DNA of 64,000 nucleotides from Microdochium bolleyi (taxonomy: Eukaryota > Ascomycota > Sordariomycetes > Xylariales > Microdochiaceae), in NCBI GenBank assembly GCA_001566295.1, contig KQ964246.1:1674001-1738000 (forward strand), given 5' to 3'. A model generated the notes under the pieces. It did no database searches. It was not told the DNA's origin and saw only the letters and a program-made list of their open reading frames with translations. Shown piece after piece: positions 9,581-19,820 of this stretch. Each line of letters begins with the position of its first letter. Position 1 is the stretch's first letter. The position numbers and the translations under genes were made by a program.

Positions 9581-11347
9581 TCAGTGTTGCGCAGCAGGCA
9601 GGACGCCGGCATCCGCCTCGGCTGCGGCCTCCTTTGCGGGGGCACGAACGGACACGCCCTGCTTCTCCCGAGCGGTGTCGAGGTTGGGCGTGCTGACGTT
9701 GCGATCGGAAGACGCGATCTGGCTGCCGTTGGTGTTTGCCATCTTGGCGTGCTCCTCGATGCCGTGCTGAGGCTCGATACGGTGGTTGTCCTCGGCGGGG
9801 ACGTCCATGGCGGGCGTCCAGGCGAGGAAGTCGCGGCGGACCTCGACGTAGTCGTAGGCGAACTCGCCGAGCTGATCGTCGTCCATGCCCAGAAGCTCGG
9901 CCTCCTCGGAGGCGCGCAGGTGCAGGCCGGGGACCATGTCGATAGCCTTGGCAATCAGAGCCGACATGACGAAGGTGTAGGCGCAGGCGGCGACAATGAA
10001 GGCGACCTGGATATACAGCTGCTCGTAGTGCTGACGGATCCAGCCACCCTTGGAGCTGTTGACACCGTCGAGGCCAACAACGCCGGGGTCGGCGAAGAAC
10101 GCATTGAAGATGAGGCCCACGATGCCGCCGATGGCGTGCTCAGCGAAGACATCGAGAGAGTCGTCAATCTTGATGAGGAACTTGATCTTGGTACCGAAGT
10201 TGCAAGCGACGCCGGTCACGACGCCGAGGAGGACGGACGCCCAGGGAGGGATGAAGCCGGAGGCAGGAGTGGCGGCGACAAGTCCGGAGATGGCACCGGA
10301 GCACCAGCCGACCATGGACCACTTGCGGGCAAGGCGGAAATCGAGGAGACACCAGGTCATGGCGGCGAACACGGCAGTCAGGCACGAGTTCCAGCAGGCC
10401 ATGGCGGCACGGAGGTTGGCACCGAAGGCAGAGCCGCCGTTGAAGCCGAGCCAGCCGAACCACAGGAAGACCGTGCCGAGGGTGACGAGGGAGACGTTGT
10501 GGGGGCGGAAGTTGAGCATCATCTTCTCGTGGCGCCGGCCGAGAACCCACGAGTAGGCGAGGGCAGAGACGCCAGAGCCGATCTCGACGGGACCACCACC
10601 AGCGTAGTCGAGGACGCCGTACTTGAAGGCCCAGCCGTTGGCGTTCCAGGTCCAGCAGGCGAGAGGGCAGTAGACAAGGGTGGCCCAGAAGAAGACGAAG
10701 ACCATGCCGGGCAGGACGCGACCACGCTCAGCAACACAGCCGATGACGAGGGCCGCCGTGACTCCGCAGAACATCATCTGTTTTAGTGAGTTAGCCAATT
10801 CGCCCTTGTGGAATGGAATGTGTCGGCAAGGGCGCATACCTGGTAGAAGGAGTAGAGCAGCTCGGGAACCAGAGGAGAACCGGGAGATGGCGCGCCGAGG
10901 GTGTTCATCAGGCCGAACTTGTGGAGATCGCCGATGAAGCCGTTGGTGGCAGTCGTGCTGAAAGCCAAGCTGTAGCCCCAGAAATACCACTGGAAGACGA
11001 CGACGCTGAAAGACATCATGACGACCCAGATTTCGGAAAGAGCCGACTTGCGGCGGGCGAGACCGGAGTAGAGGAAGGCGATTCCGGGAATCATGAGCAG
11101 GACCATGGCGGCGGAGACGAGGATGTAGGCCTGGTCGCCGGACTGGTACCACTGGTTGAGGTTCTCCGTCTCTGTTGGCGCAAGAAGAGTCGAGTGTGAG
11201 CAGATGGCGAGAGTGGCAACGATGGAGAACGAGGACGGTGCTGTTCAGAAGGAGCAATTACTGACCTGGATCACCACCGGTCTCGGCATTGGTGCCATTG
11301 AACGTGGTGGGCGCGCCCTGCCACGAGTATGAAGGCGCGAAACTCAT
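9581..11347 (-). CDS. Ammonium permease, Mep1/Mep3/MeaA type
   Basis: This plasma-membrane Amt/Mep/Rh transporter takes up ammonium. Minus-strand exons are 11266-11347, 10840-11171 and 9581-10777, giving 536 aa; both introns keep phase (GTCAGT and GTATGC donors). The ATG has A at -3. The early helix segment IPGIAFLYSGLARRKS and the Amt signature DYAGGGPVEIGSG are visible, followed by FLWFGWLGFNGGSA and the EHAIGGIVG segment. The second pore histidine is present (H352). The first pore histidine of AmtB and Mep2 is replaced by Glu203, a replacement known from yeast Mep1 and Mep3, the lower-affinity, higher-capacity class. The C-terminal cytosolic tail from about residue 430 carries the acidic LLGMDDDQLGEFAYDYVEV segment typical of the family. 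The sensor-type Mep2 is excluded by the Glu. Confidence 0.94.
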
Positions 11348-11536
11348 TGTGAGAGCGTGGTTCGAGGGATGTCGCTCGGCGGAGGTGTGGGTGAGTGGTC
11401 GAGGTACAGGCTGAGCCCTCTACGAGTGAACGCGAGGATAGGTGTTGGTGTCCCAGGTCGCTGGACGTCGTCACCAGGTAGAGCGGATGCGGATTCCAGA
11501 AGACGACGGCAGAAGGGATCCGGGGGTTGCACGAGT

Positions 11537-11544
11537 CTATATAG
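11537..11544 (-). promoter_or_regulatory. Candidate TATA box of the ammonium permease
   Basis: CTATATAG, a perfect palindrome, lies 190 bp upstream of the permease start codon in an otherwise GC-rich stretch. Position and sequence suit a core promoter element. Function is inferred. Confidence 0.5.
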
Positions 11545-14500
11545 AGCAGGCCGTGGGAAACAGGCCATCCATGGACGGACGGGCAGGAGCGCGGGTGTGT
11601 AAGTCGCACGCGAGTGGCTGCCGCAGCCGGTGGCCGTGGGCGGAGGAGGTACCCAGGTACCTGCGTACGCTGCTCCGGCAGGCCCTGGGCCCAAGGATGT
11701 TATCTGGGCTGGCCCTCCACCCTCCGAGATTGTGTGAGTTGCCGGTTGTACTAATAGCCATGACAAGCTCGCTGGGGCACAGGGCGGCCGCCAAGCACGG
11801 TACACGCACCCCGGAGCGGCCAGGCCAGAGCAGGCTGGACAGACCCTGGTTCGGCTGGGGGTGTCCTGCATCGACTCGTCTTGTTGCAGCGCCGGCGTCG
11901 AGCCTAAACAGCACAGAGCGTCACGACTCACCACAAGAGTCAATTGCTCGGCACAAATCCGCATCGGGCGCAGCGAGAGTCGCAACGAACGTCCCGGGGT
12001 TTCCCCTCTGCGCTGCCCGCTGTGCCATGGACACGCGATCGACGGCGGATTCTCCAGGCTTGCCAGACCTGGGCGTACTCGGGACTGTTGCACAGCCAAG
12101 CAGGGCCACGGGGACAGAGGGACCGCCGAGCCGGCGCATGAGACTGGCCACACCTGGGGCGTCGTGCAATCTGGGAGAGGCTCAGAGCGCCTGTGGGGGG
12201 TTTGGGCGCCGTTGCTTTGCTTTTCGGCTGGTGGCCGCGACGAATGTCGGTCGTCATAGCTTTGCGGTTGATAGATACCCTAGGGCGGGAATGTTATCTC
12301 TGGCAAACCGGGGCGGCCGCGAGGCCCCAGGCCTGGTGGTCGAGTGGGTGTGGCCCTGCCGTGACATTTGCCAATGACCAACTCCTTTGCGCAGCCCGCC
12401 AATCACCGGCCGCCCTCGCGTCCTGCAGCTGGAGATGGCGCTAGCGCCAGGCAGGGTTTAGGGGCCCAGAAGCTTAAACTCGCCATCCATTCTCCTCCGT
12501 CGCTTGCACATGTGACAAGGGCTCCAGCGGGCTCTCGGGCATGAGGCAGGTGCGACCCAGCAATGTGAAGGAGTCTCTCTCGCGTCTGTCCCAGCGCTGG
12601 GCTGGACGATGGACCAGTCAAGCAGCACAGGTCCCGAGCACGGAGGCCCTACGCGTGCGCTTATGTACTTTGCGCACCTCTTCCCAGCAGCCCGTCACCC
12701 CTTGCGCGCCCGCGCAGAGGGCAGCGCGCCAATCGCAGATAAGCATTCACCAAGATCGCGATGCTGCCGGGCTACCTACCGTGCGGTATCTCCCTCCCTG
12801 CCTCATCCTGCATCTCGCAGAAACCATCGTCACCACCATCATCCCTCGCGACCTCGATTGCTTTCTCGCAGTTCTTCTCTGGCCCGCCTCCCCAGACCTA
12901 TAAAGACGTTGGACTCGGCAGCCGTGGATGCGGCGCCGTGCCGACGGGCCCCTGGCGCTGTCGCGTGGGACCCAGGAAACTTTTACGCAATTGAATTGAA
13001 TGTCGGGCGAATCGTGTCGCGCACAACCGTTCCGAGGGTTCCCTATCTGGCTGTCAAGCAGCCGCATCAGCTCGAGCCGGGCTAGGCCGCATCCGTCTCG
13101 TTTCTGGCGGAGCCCGCGACTACATGCGACCGATTCACTCTGGTCCCTGGGCGGGCTGCGCACGACAAAAAGACGACGACATCGGCGCGCCCTTGGTCAA
13201 ACCTGTCGTTCTCGCCACGGCGTTTCGGATTCGACACTTGTCGGGCCCCAGATTCGTTGCTGATCTCCACCCCATGTCCCAGCAGCGAGAACCACTCCGC
13301 AGCTGAGCACGCCGTGGCTCGGCATGCTCGACGCTGGTGCTTGCAGCGCCTGCTGTGGTTGTGAGATGGCCAGGGGCGGACTCGTGTGCTCGTGGGAGGG
13401 CAGGGCCGAAGAGGCATGACGAAACCCAATCGCCCGGTTTCACCGCGCTAAGGGGCCCGGGGAACAAAGGGCTGATCCGACAATGACGCTGTCGAGTGGG
13501 CTCTGCCTGCTGCGGAATCGTCCGCTCCTCGGGCGACAGAGATCGACAGCCGAGGACCGCCGACTGCTTTTCTCCGCATCAGAGGCAGCCGTGAGGGCGA
13601 TCCCTAAGATCCCTGGGGGGCTTTCCCCAGATGCAGCGAGGCGTGAAGAGAGAAGGACGAAAAGTTCCCTTATCTCGCCTGGGGACCATGTGAATCTGGG
13701 ATCGGTGGTGTGGCACCGCCCAATGGGCTGCCGGCATGTGGCCCGGCGATCAAGATTGCTCATTGCTGTGTGCAATCGCGGCTTGGCAGGGCAGGACAAG
13801 TCAAGCTTTCAGTCGCTGGCCTGCCTCGAGCTCTGCACACCACCGCCGCCAGGCATTCATCCACCGCAAAGTTACTCGCTCCAGCTCTCTCCGCAGCACT
13901 CACGCCCGCGCGCCCACAGGGAAAAAGCTTGGCGAGATATCCCTGCGGCGACCCTCTTGCGGACGCTGGACCACTTTCCCCACGCGCCCGCTCGCTGCAG
14001 GCCGTCACCACTCCAACAGTCCCTTTCCACAGCGGACGGGCTTATCAGCAGGGCATAGGACAATTCCAAACGCGCCAGGACCCTGCGTGTTCGCGGAGAA
14101 ATTGCGGCAGAAGAAGAAACCCTGCCCAGTCTGCTTCAGCCACTGGACATGTGTTGTGCATTGCTCCCGCCTGCGAGCAGCCCCCCACAACAAAGACCCT
14201 CCCCCCCCCCCTCGCCGTCCCCTGGCTGGGTACGACAAACGACCACACCATACATAGCATGGACTGATATCAGGTCGTACGAGACAATGCTGTGGTCCGC
14301 GACCTCTGACTGAGACAACTCGAAATGATGAAGACAATATCACCACCAAGGTGAGCACCCATAAATAGTCCCCAGCCAGGACAGGGTGGCCACATAGCGA
14401 GACGACCCCCACCAAATGATCTGCACTGGCCGTCCCGGCGTTCTGGGCAGCCGTCCAGGTCCAGGTCCGACAGAGCCTGCCCCGTGTCAGCTGTCAGCCT

Positions 14501-15343
14501 CACTCGAACGGGATACCTACGATACCTAAAGGTGTCTCCGTCACGCGACACAGCAGAGCAACAGCCCAGCTTCCCTCTTATCTTCAGCTCTGGGCATTTG
14601 CATTTTCTTTTCCAGAGATAGAACATCCCGTCGTTCTCCACCGTCCCAAATCGTGGTGGTCTTGGCCATGTGCCATCCATTGGCTGTGCTCCCTCTGAGC
14701 AAGCAAGGAAAAACCAATACTTCATCGCTGGCAGTCCCGCAGGAACTACCTACCAGTGTATCCGCAAGACGGCGCGTGAACCAAGGCAAGGGGACGATCA
14801 GCTATCACATGTAGCGGCCCGTAGCGACTCGGCAGTCGCGACGTGTGTGGTTTGTTTTGTGTATGAGACCCAGGTTTCCTTAGCGGGTTGGCACTGGATC
14901 GCCTTCGCGGAAAGACCTATTGCACATAGCAGCAGTAATGTAAACTACTTTATCATTCATTCGGAGAATGACCGGGCTTACAGGAGCGAACAGCTCAGGT
15001 CATTTGTACACGGCCGGGAAGCACACGTCGTAGGTATCTGCATGTCTAAGGTATGTACGCATGATTTCTAGCCCCCTCTCCCCTTCAGGGGGCCAACGCA
15101 CTCATCCGTACTCCGTACTCCACGGCGGTTCGCGAGTCGACTTCCCGTGCTTCTCTCCTCATCCTCTACTCTCTCGGCTTCCATGCTCGTTCTCTTTGTG
15201 ATGGGTCCTCACCAGATGCCTCGTCTGATGGTTGGTTTGTGAAAGGGGAGCTTCTGTCGAGAGCTGAGAACCTGCGGGATACACAATAGTGATGTTCTTC
15301 GTTGTGTCGTTGTCTGGTGTTTTCAAGTACGTCTCAACTGTGA

Positions 15344-15344
<1 letters not shown>

Positions 15345-15380
<36 letters not shown>
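15345..15380 (+). repeat. CA microsatellite, 18 units
   Basis: A perfect (CA)18 run followed directly by an alternating TGTATATATA stretch. It is noncoding; the Cys-Val run in one minus-strand open frame is a by-product. Confidence 0.95.
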
Positions 15381-15384
<4 letters not shown>

Positions 15385-15718
15385 TATATATTTACATTTA
15401 TACAAGCATCATTGTATACAAACCCACAAGTGAAACTACTGATGATACCATCACGAGATCCCACATCCAAACAAACAGAGCCGTGTCGTTGTGGGCCGAG
15501 GCCAGAATCCGCCTGGCCCAGTGAGGGCAACGCATACCAAGATCCATGCAAGGAGAAACAGCAAAGCGCTCTCATCGCGTTCCAGCAAGATAAAGAAAAT
15601 CTCGCTCGCTTCCGTGACGTGCTCTTGTGCGGCGAATGAGTGTGTCCGGGAGGCCAGGGGCAGTGGTGGGGAGAAAGCTGCTGCGTAGCATGACGCGCAG
15701 TTCGACCACAGTCGGCTC

Positions 15719-15728
15719 TATATATAAG
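15719..15728 (+). promoter_or_regulatory. Isolated TATA-like box with no assigned gene
   Basis: TATATATAAG stands in GC-rich sequence and is followed by a GAGAGAGAGAAGG purine tract, like a core promoter. No coding gene begins within 1 kb on either strand that I can support. It may drive a noncoding transcript or be a chance match. Confidence 0.3.
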
Positions 15729-15951
15729 AGAGAGAGAAGGCCAGGAGCTCAACAGGAGAAAACGCGTGGCCAGCCGTGGTGGTTCAGTCATCATTTGTTT
15801 CGTTAATAATATTTTTAGTCCAGTTTATCTAGTTTATTACCCTTTGCTGAAAGACTACCGTTCTCTCGTAAATTCACACATCAACCACATTTTCTAAGTG
15901 GATCTTGCTTTCTTTGGATCTAGAAGTAATTCTGGTCGTTTCGCGCAACTA

Positions 15952-15971
15952 ATATATATATATATATATAT
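15952..15971. repeat. AT microsatellite, 10 units
   Basis: A perfect (AT)10 run in an A/T-rich noncoding stretch. Confidence 0.9.
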
Positions 15972-16160
15972 TCCCATTGAGCTCATCCCGGTAGGCGCAC
16001 GATGATATTGTCGACTGGGCTTGCATTCAGGCAGGCGGCCAACCGGTCTAAGCAGTTGACATTGGCTTGATTATGCAATGGCGCTGCGATGACGGGCGAG
16101 GAGATGGGAATAGGTGCCTTGCTTTCGTGGCGTCGACGCTCTGTTCTGTCAGTCTGGCCG

Positions 16161-16243
16161 TCTTTTATTCAACCTACACTGAAGCTCTTTTATTCAACCT
16201 ACACTGAAGCTCTTTTATTCAACCTACACTGAAGCTCTTTTAT
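16161..16243 (+). repeat. 25-bp tandem repeat, 3.3 copies
   Basis: Three identical 25-bp units begin at 16161, 16186 and 16211 (start TCTTTTATTCAACCTACACT, end GAAGC), followed by a partial unit TCTTTTAT. Identity between copies suggests recent expansion. The repeat lies about 540 bp beyond the 3' end of the CRT10-like gene and is noncoding. Confidence 0.95.
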
Positions 16244-16783
16244 CTTATTTTATTTTTTATCTTTCTTGGTTGACTCTACGTGCAATAACAGTAACCAGGC
16301 CATCGCAGTATCAGAAGGGGAACTATGTCTTCTACCCTGAACTTGATACAAAATACCCGGCTAACCTCCCTCTTCCTTCCCCCCCAGGTTTGAAATCACT
16401 GGCTTAATCCCAAGGCCGACAACCCGTCATCCAGAACACAGTCTCCTTTCGATCGATGTACGGTGATCAGCGTCCTTCACGATTGACATACAGCACAAAG
16501 GACGGACGGCAACGCGCGTGGTGGGTAACTTTCTTCCCCTATCATGTTGGTCGTTATCTTCGGTAGTGCTAGAACTATGAATGCATGAGAATATACGCAC
16601 TGATAACGCACGAGGGCTGAAACGTTGAGATACTGTACCACATGAGCTTGATCACCTCTGATTCCATGAGTGGCGACACGATGCCCAGATGCTTATGAGT
16701 CCAGTTTGTGCCCCATTCCTTCAACTTTGAAAAACCCAGCACTCCCAGTCCCTTTGATACGTTCCTCCCATTGCCCATAACAT

Positions 16784-19700
16784 CTACACCACTAGCAGTC
16801 CGTCCGCCGCGTCACCCCTGCTGATCTCGTAGCTCAGGATGCGCAGGTCATAGTACTGCAACATCAGCCGGTAGCGACGTGGTCGCAGGCCGGCACGTGC
16901 GTCACGACCGCCAGCAGCAGCGGTGGCGGCAGAAGCGCGCACGTCGTCGGACGGCACGGGCGACGTGGCCACGCCGAGCAGCGGGCACATTGGCCGCAGC
17001 CTCCTGTCCTCGTCCTCGGTGGTCGGCAGGATCCGCTCGATCTTCATGCCCCGCGCGAACGGGATGTCGCCTCCATGGTCGCCTCCCCCTCCGGACTGGG
17101 CATAACTGCTGCTCGTCCGCCGCGGTGTCATCGGCGAAGACACCACCGACGACGACGATGTAGGGATCGGGATCGCTGACTTGCTAACGGGCCGCGTGAG
17201 CGTGATGAGCGCCACGCGCCCGCACATGCTCGCCGCCACGACGAGCGAGAGCTCAGGGACGTGGATCAAGCTGCTCAGGCGCTCGTGTGAGACGCGCATG
17301 CTCGGAACAAACGACCCCGCGGGGCGGGTTTGGCGGATCGCGTCCTCGAACATGATGCCCACGCCGCCGTCGTCGCTGCTGCGCAACTCGATGTCGAGCT
17401 CGTACGTGCGCAGGATGCTGCTGCCATCGGGCAGGATCGGTCTTGGCTTGTGTGCGTGGGCCGCAGAGTGGTGATACTGCTGGTTCTGTTTTGTCGGTGT
17501 TCGTCGCGATGAAGGCGATACCGATGGTGTATAATCACGTCCGCGCGGGGAGTCGTGCTTTCCGCGCTGCACAGACGACGGCGATCCTCGACTCCTCGGC
17601 GACGATAATCCTCGCGCTCCACCACTGCCGGGACTGAGCGCGGACGTTGGCCAGCCTTGGCCGCCTGGGCCCTGGAAATCGAACCAAGGTCGTGGGTAAG
17701 CACGGTCGCCCCGGTCGTGCGGGTTGAACACGTATCGGTGGTGTTCCCCTTTTCTGTGCCACGGGTGCTGCCCAGAGCTCCCTGCGATGTGCTGTGCGCC
17801 TGCACTGATGTCGATCCAGCGACCAATCCTGTCGTTGTAGGCATACTTTGCCTCCGACTCTTTGATCCCCAGCAAGTCGGGAAAGGTCCGCTCCGTAGGC
17901 ATGAAGCTGCTCTCCGGCAGCACGAGGACACCCCAGCCTCGTGGCCGGACATCATCTTGGAAGAAAGCTGGGGCAGTCATAGATGAGCGACGCTTCCGTA
18001 TGCTCTCGATCTTGGTATAAGGCCCGCTATCCACGCTCCACAGATCCATCAACCAGACATTGCCCCGGACATCGACAGCGACAACCTTGTTCGCGTCGCC
18101 GCGCGCCGTGTTGCTGAACGTCACATTGGGAATGTTGTGGCCGGCATGGCCAGTGTCGAATGTCAAGTGCCAGTTGGCATCGCGCCGGGCCAGCGAGGCC
18201 TCGACCGCCGCGAGGTATCGGTAAGTGTCAGGATCGGCAGGATCGACCAGATGCGCCAGGAAGCCCACGTTCATGTTAATCGTCCTCAGCGAGTCCCAGT
18301 GCAGCCGTCGAAAGAGCCCCGGCGGCTCTTCCGCCAAATTGGACGTAAACGAAGCGCACGACTGCCCGGCCAGAGCGAAGGCGAAGACGTCGACCTTGCG
18401 CAGGTTGTTGCCCACCGCGATCAGCCGTGACTGGCTGTGTATTGCGAGACCCCAGGCTGACTTGCCCACGTTCTCATGGAAGAATGGCTGCGGTGTCCTG
18501 CCAGCGCCGTTGCGTCGTGCTGCTCTTGCGATGAGCGTCTCCTCGATATGTCGCGTATAGTAGGCAAGGACATCGCCATCATCGTACGCCATGACTAGAA
18601 TCTCCTCTGTTCCAAGATCTCCGATAATAAGATGATTGACTTGATGCGGAAAGAGATCCTCGACAGCACCGCCAGTCGTAATTCCCTCTGCACTCGGGCC
18701 AGGCTTCAGCACCAAATCCGCCGCCGGTGGCAGGCGGTTCGTGACACAGCTTCTCGGTCTTGAGATGTGTATCTGGTCGCGGTACGCCGTGACGTAGAAG
18801 TTGTAGATCTGCGACAGCGCGGTGAGATTCAGCCGCCAGCTCGCGATGCGCGGCGGGGCGTGCTCATCGGGCTCGCTCGCAGCGTCCGGTGCTTCCGAGT
18901 CCGTGTCGACAATGCTAGCGTCGTCTCCCAGGTCTGACCCGTCATCATCGTCATCAAAGACTTGCCAGTCCACGTTGCCGACGGGCACGCCCGGATTGAG
19001 CAGCGGCAGCATCTGGAAGATGTCGGCGGGCGGTGCGAAGAGGCCCAAGAGGTCGACTTCGTTGCCCACGGTGCTGGCATTGGCATTGGCATTGGCATTA
19101 GCGCCGTTTCCGATATCTCCGCCAGCCTGATCCTCATCGTCAGGCGTGCTGGCAGTAAGCGCGTTGTCTATCACGTCGATAACGGCATCATTGGCACTTG
19201 GCTCGTTGGTAGTTTGTGTGGTCGGCTGTGCGTACGCATCCAGCAGGACATTGAAGATGTCTGGTGTCCCATGCAGGCCACTGCCGTCTCCGCCGTGGAT
19301 GAAGTCCTCGCTTCCATCGCCAGCGCCTTCATTAACGTCACCACCGCCATCACCGCTGGCATTGACAGCAGCAGCTGCCCCTGTGCCACCAACTGCTGCT
19401 GCAGTGGCTCCGGCCCCGGCTCCGGCCACCGGCACAGCCACGGCTACTGCCGGTGCAGACTGCGGCGCATCGGCTGGGATTTCAAACGGAATCCGTGTGG
19501 TGGGTAGTACATGGTGCTACAAAGGGACACACGGTGGGTTAACTCCGGTATGTACATGTTGGCTGACCTCTATCGGAAGAGTTCCTGAAACACCTGGCCA
19601 GGAAGCGTCGAGGGAAGACGGCAAGGACAAGATGCGGCCGCACGGGAGGAAGCGCTCGGCCAGCCGACTTGCCAACCGGGGGCAAACTGCAAGTCTTTGG

Positions 19701-19820
19701 CAGAGGTGGGGAGATGAGGGAGAGATGGAACGCGAGACTCACCCTCTGGCGGCCTGTCTCGCACGAGCAGCGGCCCACATGGAGGAGGTTGCGCCTCGAG
19801 GAGGAGGGAGCAGCCGCCAT
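16784..19820 (-). CDS. CRT10-family WD40-like protein
   Basis: The large exon (16784-19516) encodes a protein resembling fungal CRT10-domain proteins. Yeast Crt10 affects transcription of ribonucleotide-reductase genes. Landmarks are VNHLIIGDLGTEEILVMAYD followed by DGDVLAYYTRHI, then SAWGLAIHSQSRLIAVGNN, GDANKVVAVDVRGNVWLMDL and a C-terminal blade around LMLQYYDLRILSYEI; these look like degenerate WD40 blades. The N-terminal 200 residues are Ala/Gly- then Asp-rich and probably disordered, and a Ser/Pro-rich insert lies about two-thirds in. The open frame has no early ATG, so I propose a short first exon, 19743-19820 (26 codons). Its ATG has a strong context (AACATGG), it ends in a GTGAGT donor, and it joins in phase 0 to a TAG acceptor preceded by GTTAAC. 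Total 936 aa. The family call is likely; the first exon is inferred. Confidence 0.78.

Larger units (their letters stand above)
11348..16783. other. Long intergenic region right of the ammonium permease
   Basis: This 5.4 kb contains the permease promoter at its left end and the 3' flank of the CRT10-like gene at its right end. I find no reading frame with recognisable protein features; the open frames are GC-driven and Arg/Pro/Ser-rich. It contains a CA microsatellite, an AT microsatellite, a 25-bp tandem repeat and a strong isolated TATA-like box, each listed separately. The part from about 15,780 to 16,600 is clearly more A/T-rich than the rest. Confidence 0.5.

Noticed and set aside
11700..12742. 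HGATAR (AreA/NIT2-type) matches upstream of the ammonium permease at 11700, 12269, 12294 and 12737
   Set aside because: The motif is expected about once per 340 bp on the two strands, so four in 1.4 kb is not enriched. Nitrogen control remains plausible from biology but is not shown by the sequence.
11344..14800. Many open frames of 100-310 codons on both strands right of the ammonium permease
   Set aside because: They overlap each other, are Arg/Pro/Ser/Ala-rich, and show no domain, membrane pattern or consistent splice partners. GC-rich DNA readily gives such frames.
15159..15794. 211-codon minus-strand frame with a Cys-Val run
   Set aside because: The run is the CA microsatellite and the rest has no recognisable content.
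19439..19441. GTG as start codon of the CRT10-like protein
   Set aside because: Nuclear fungal genes rarely start at GTG, and the frame continues upstream to a credible splice acceptor.
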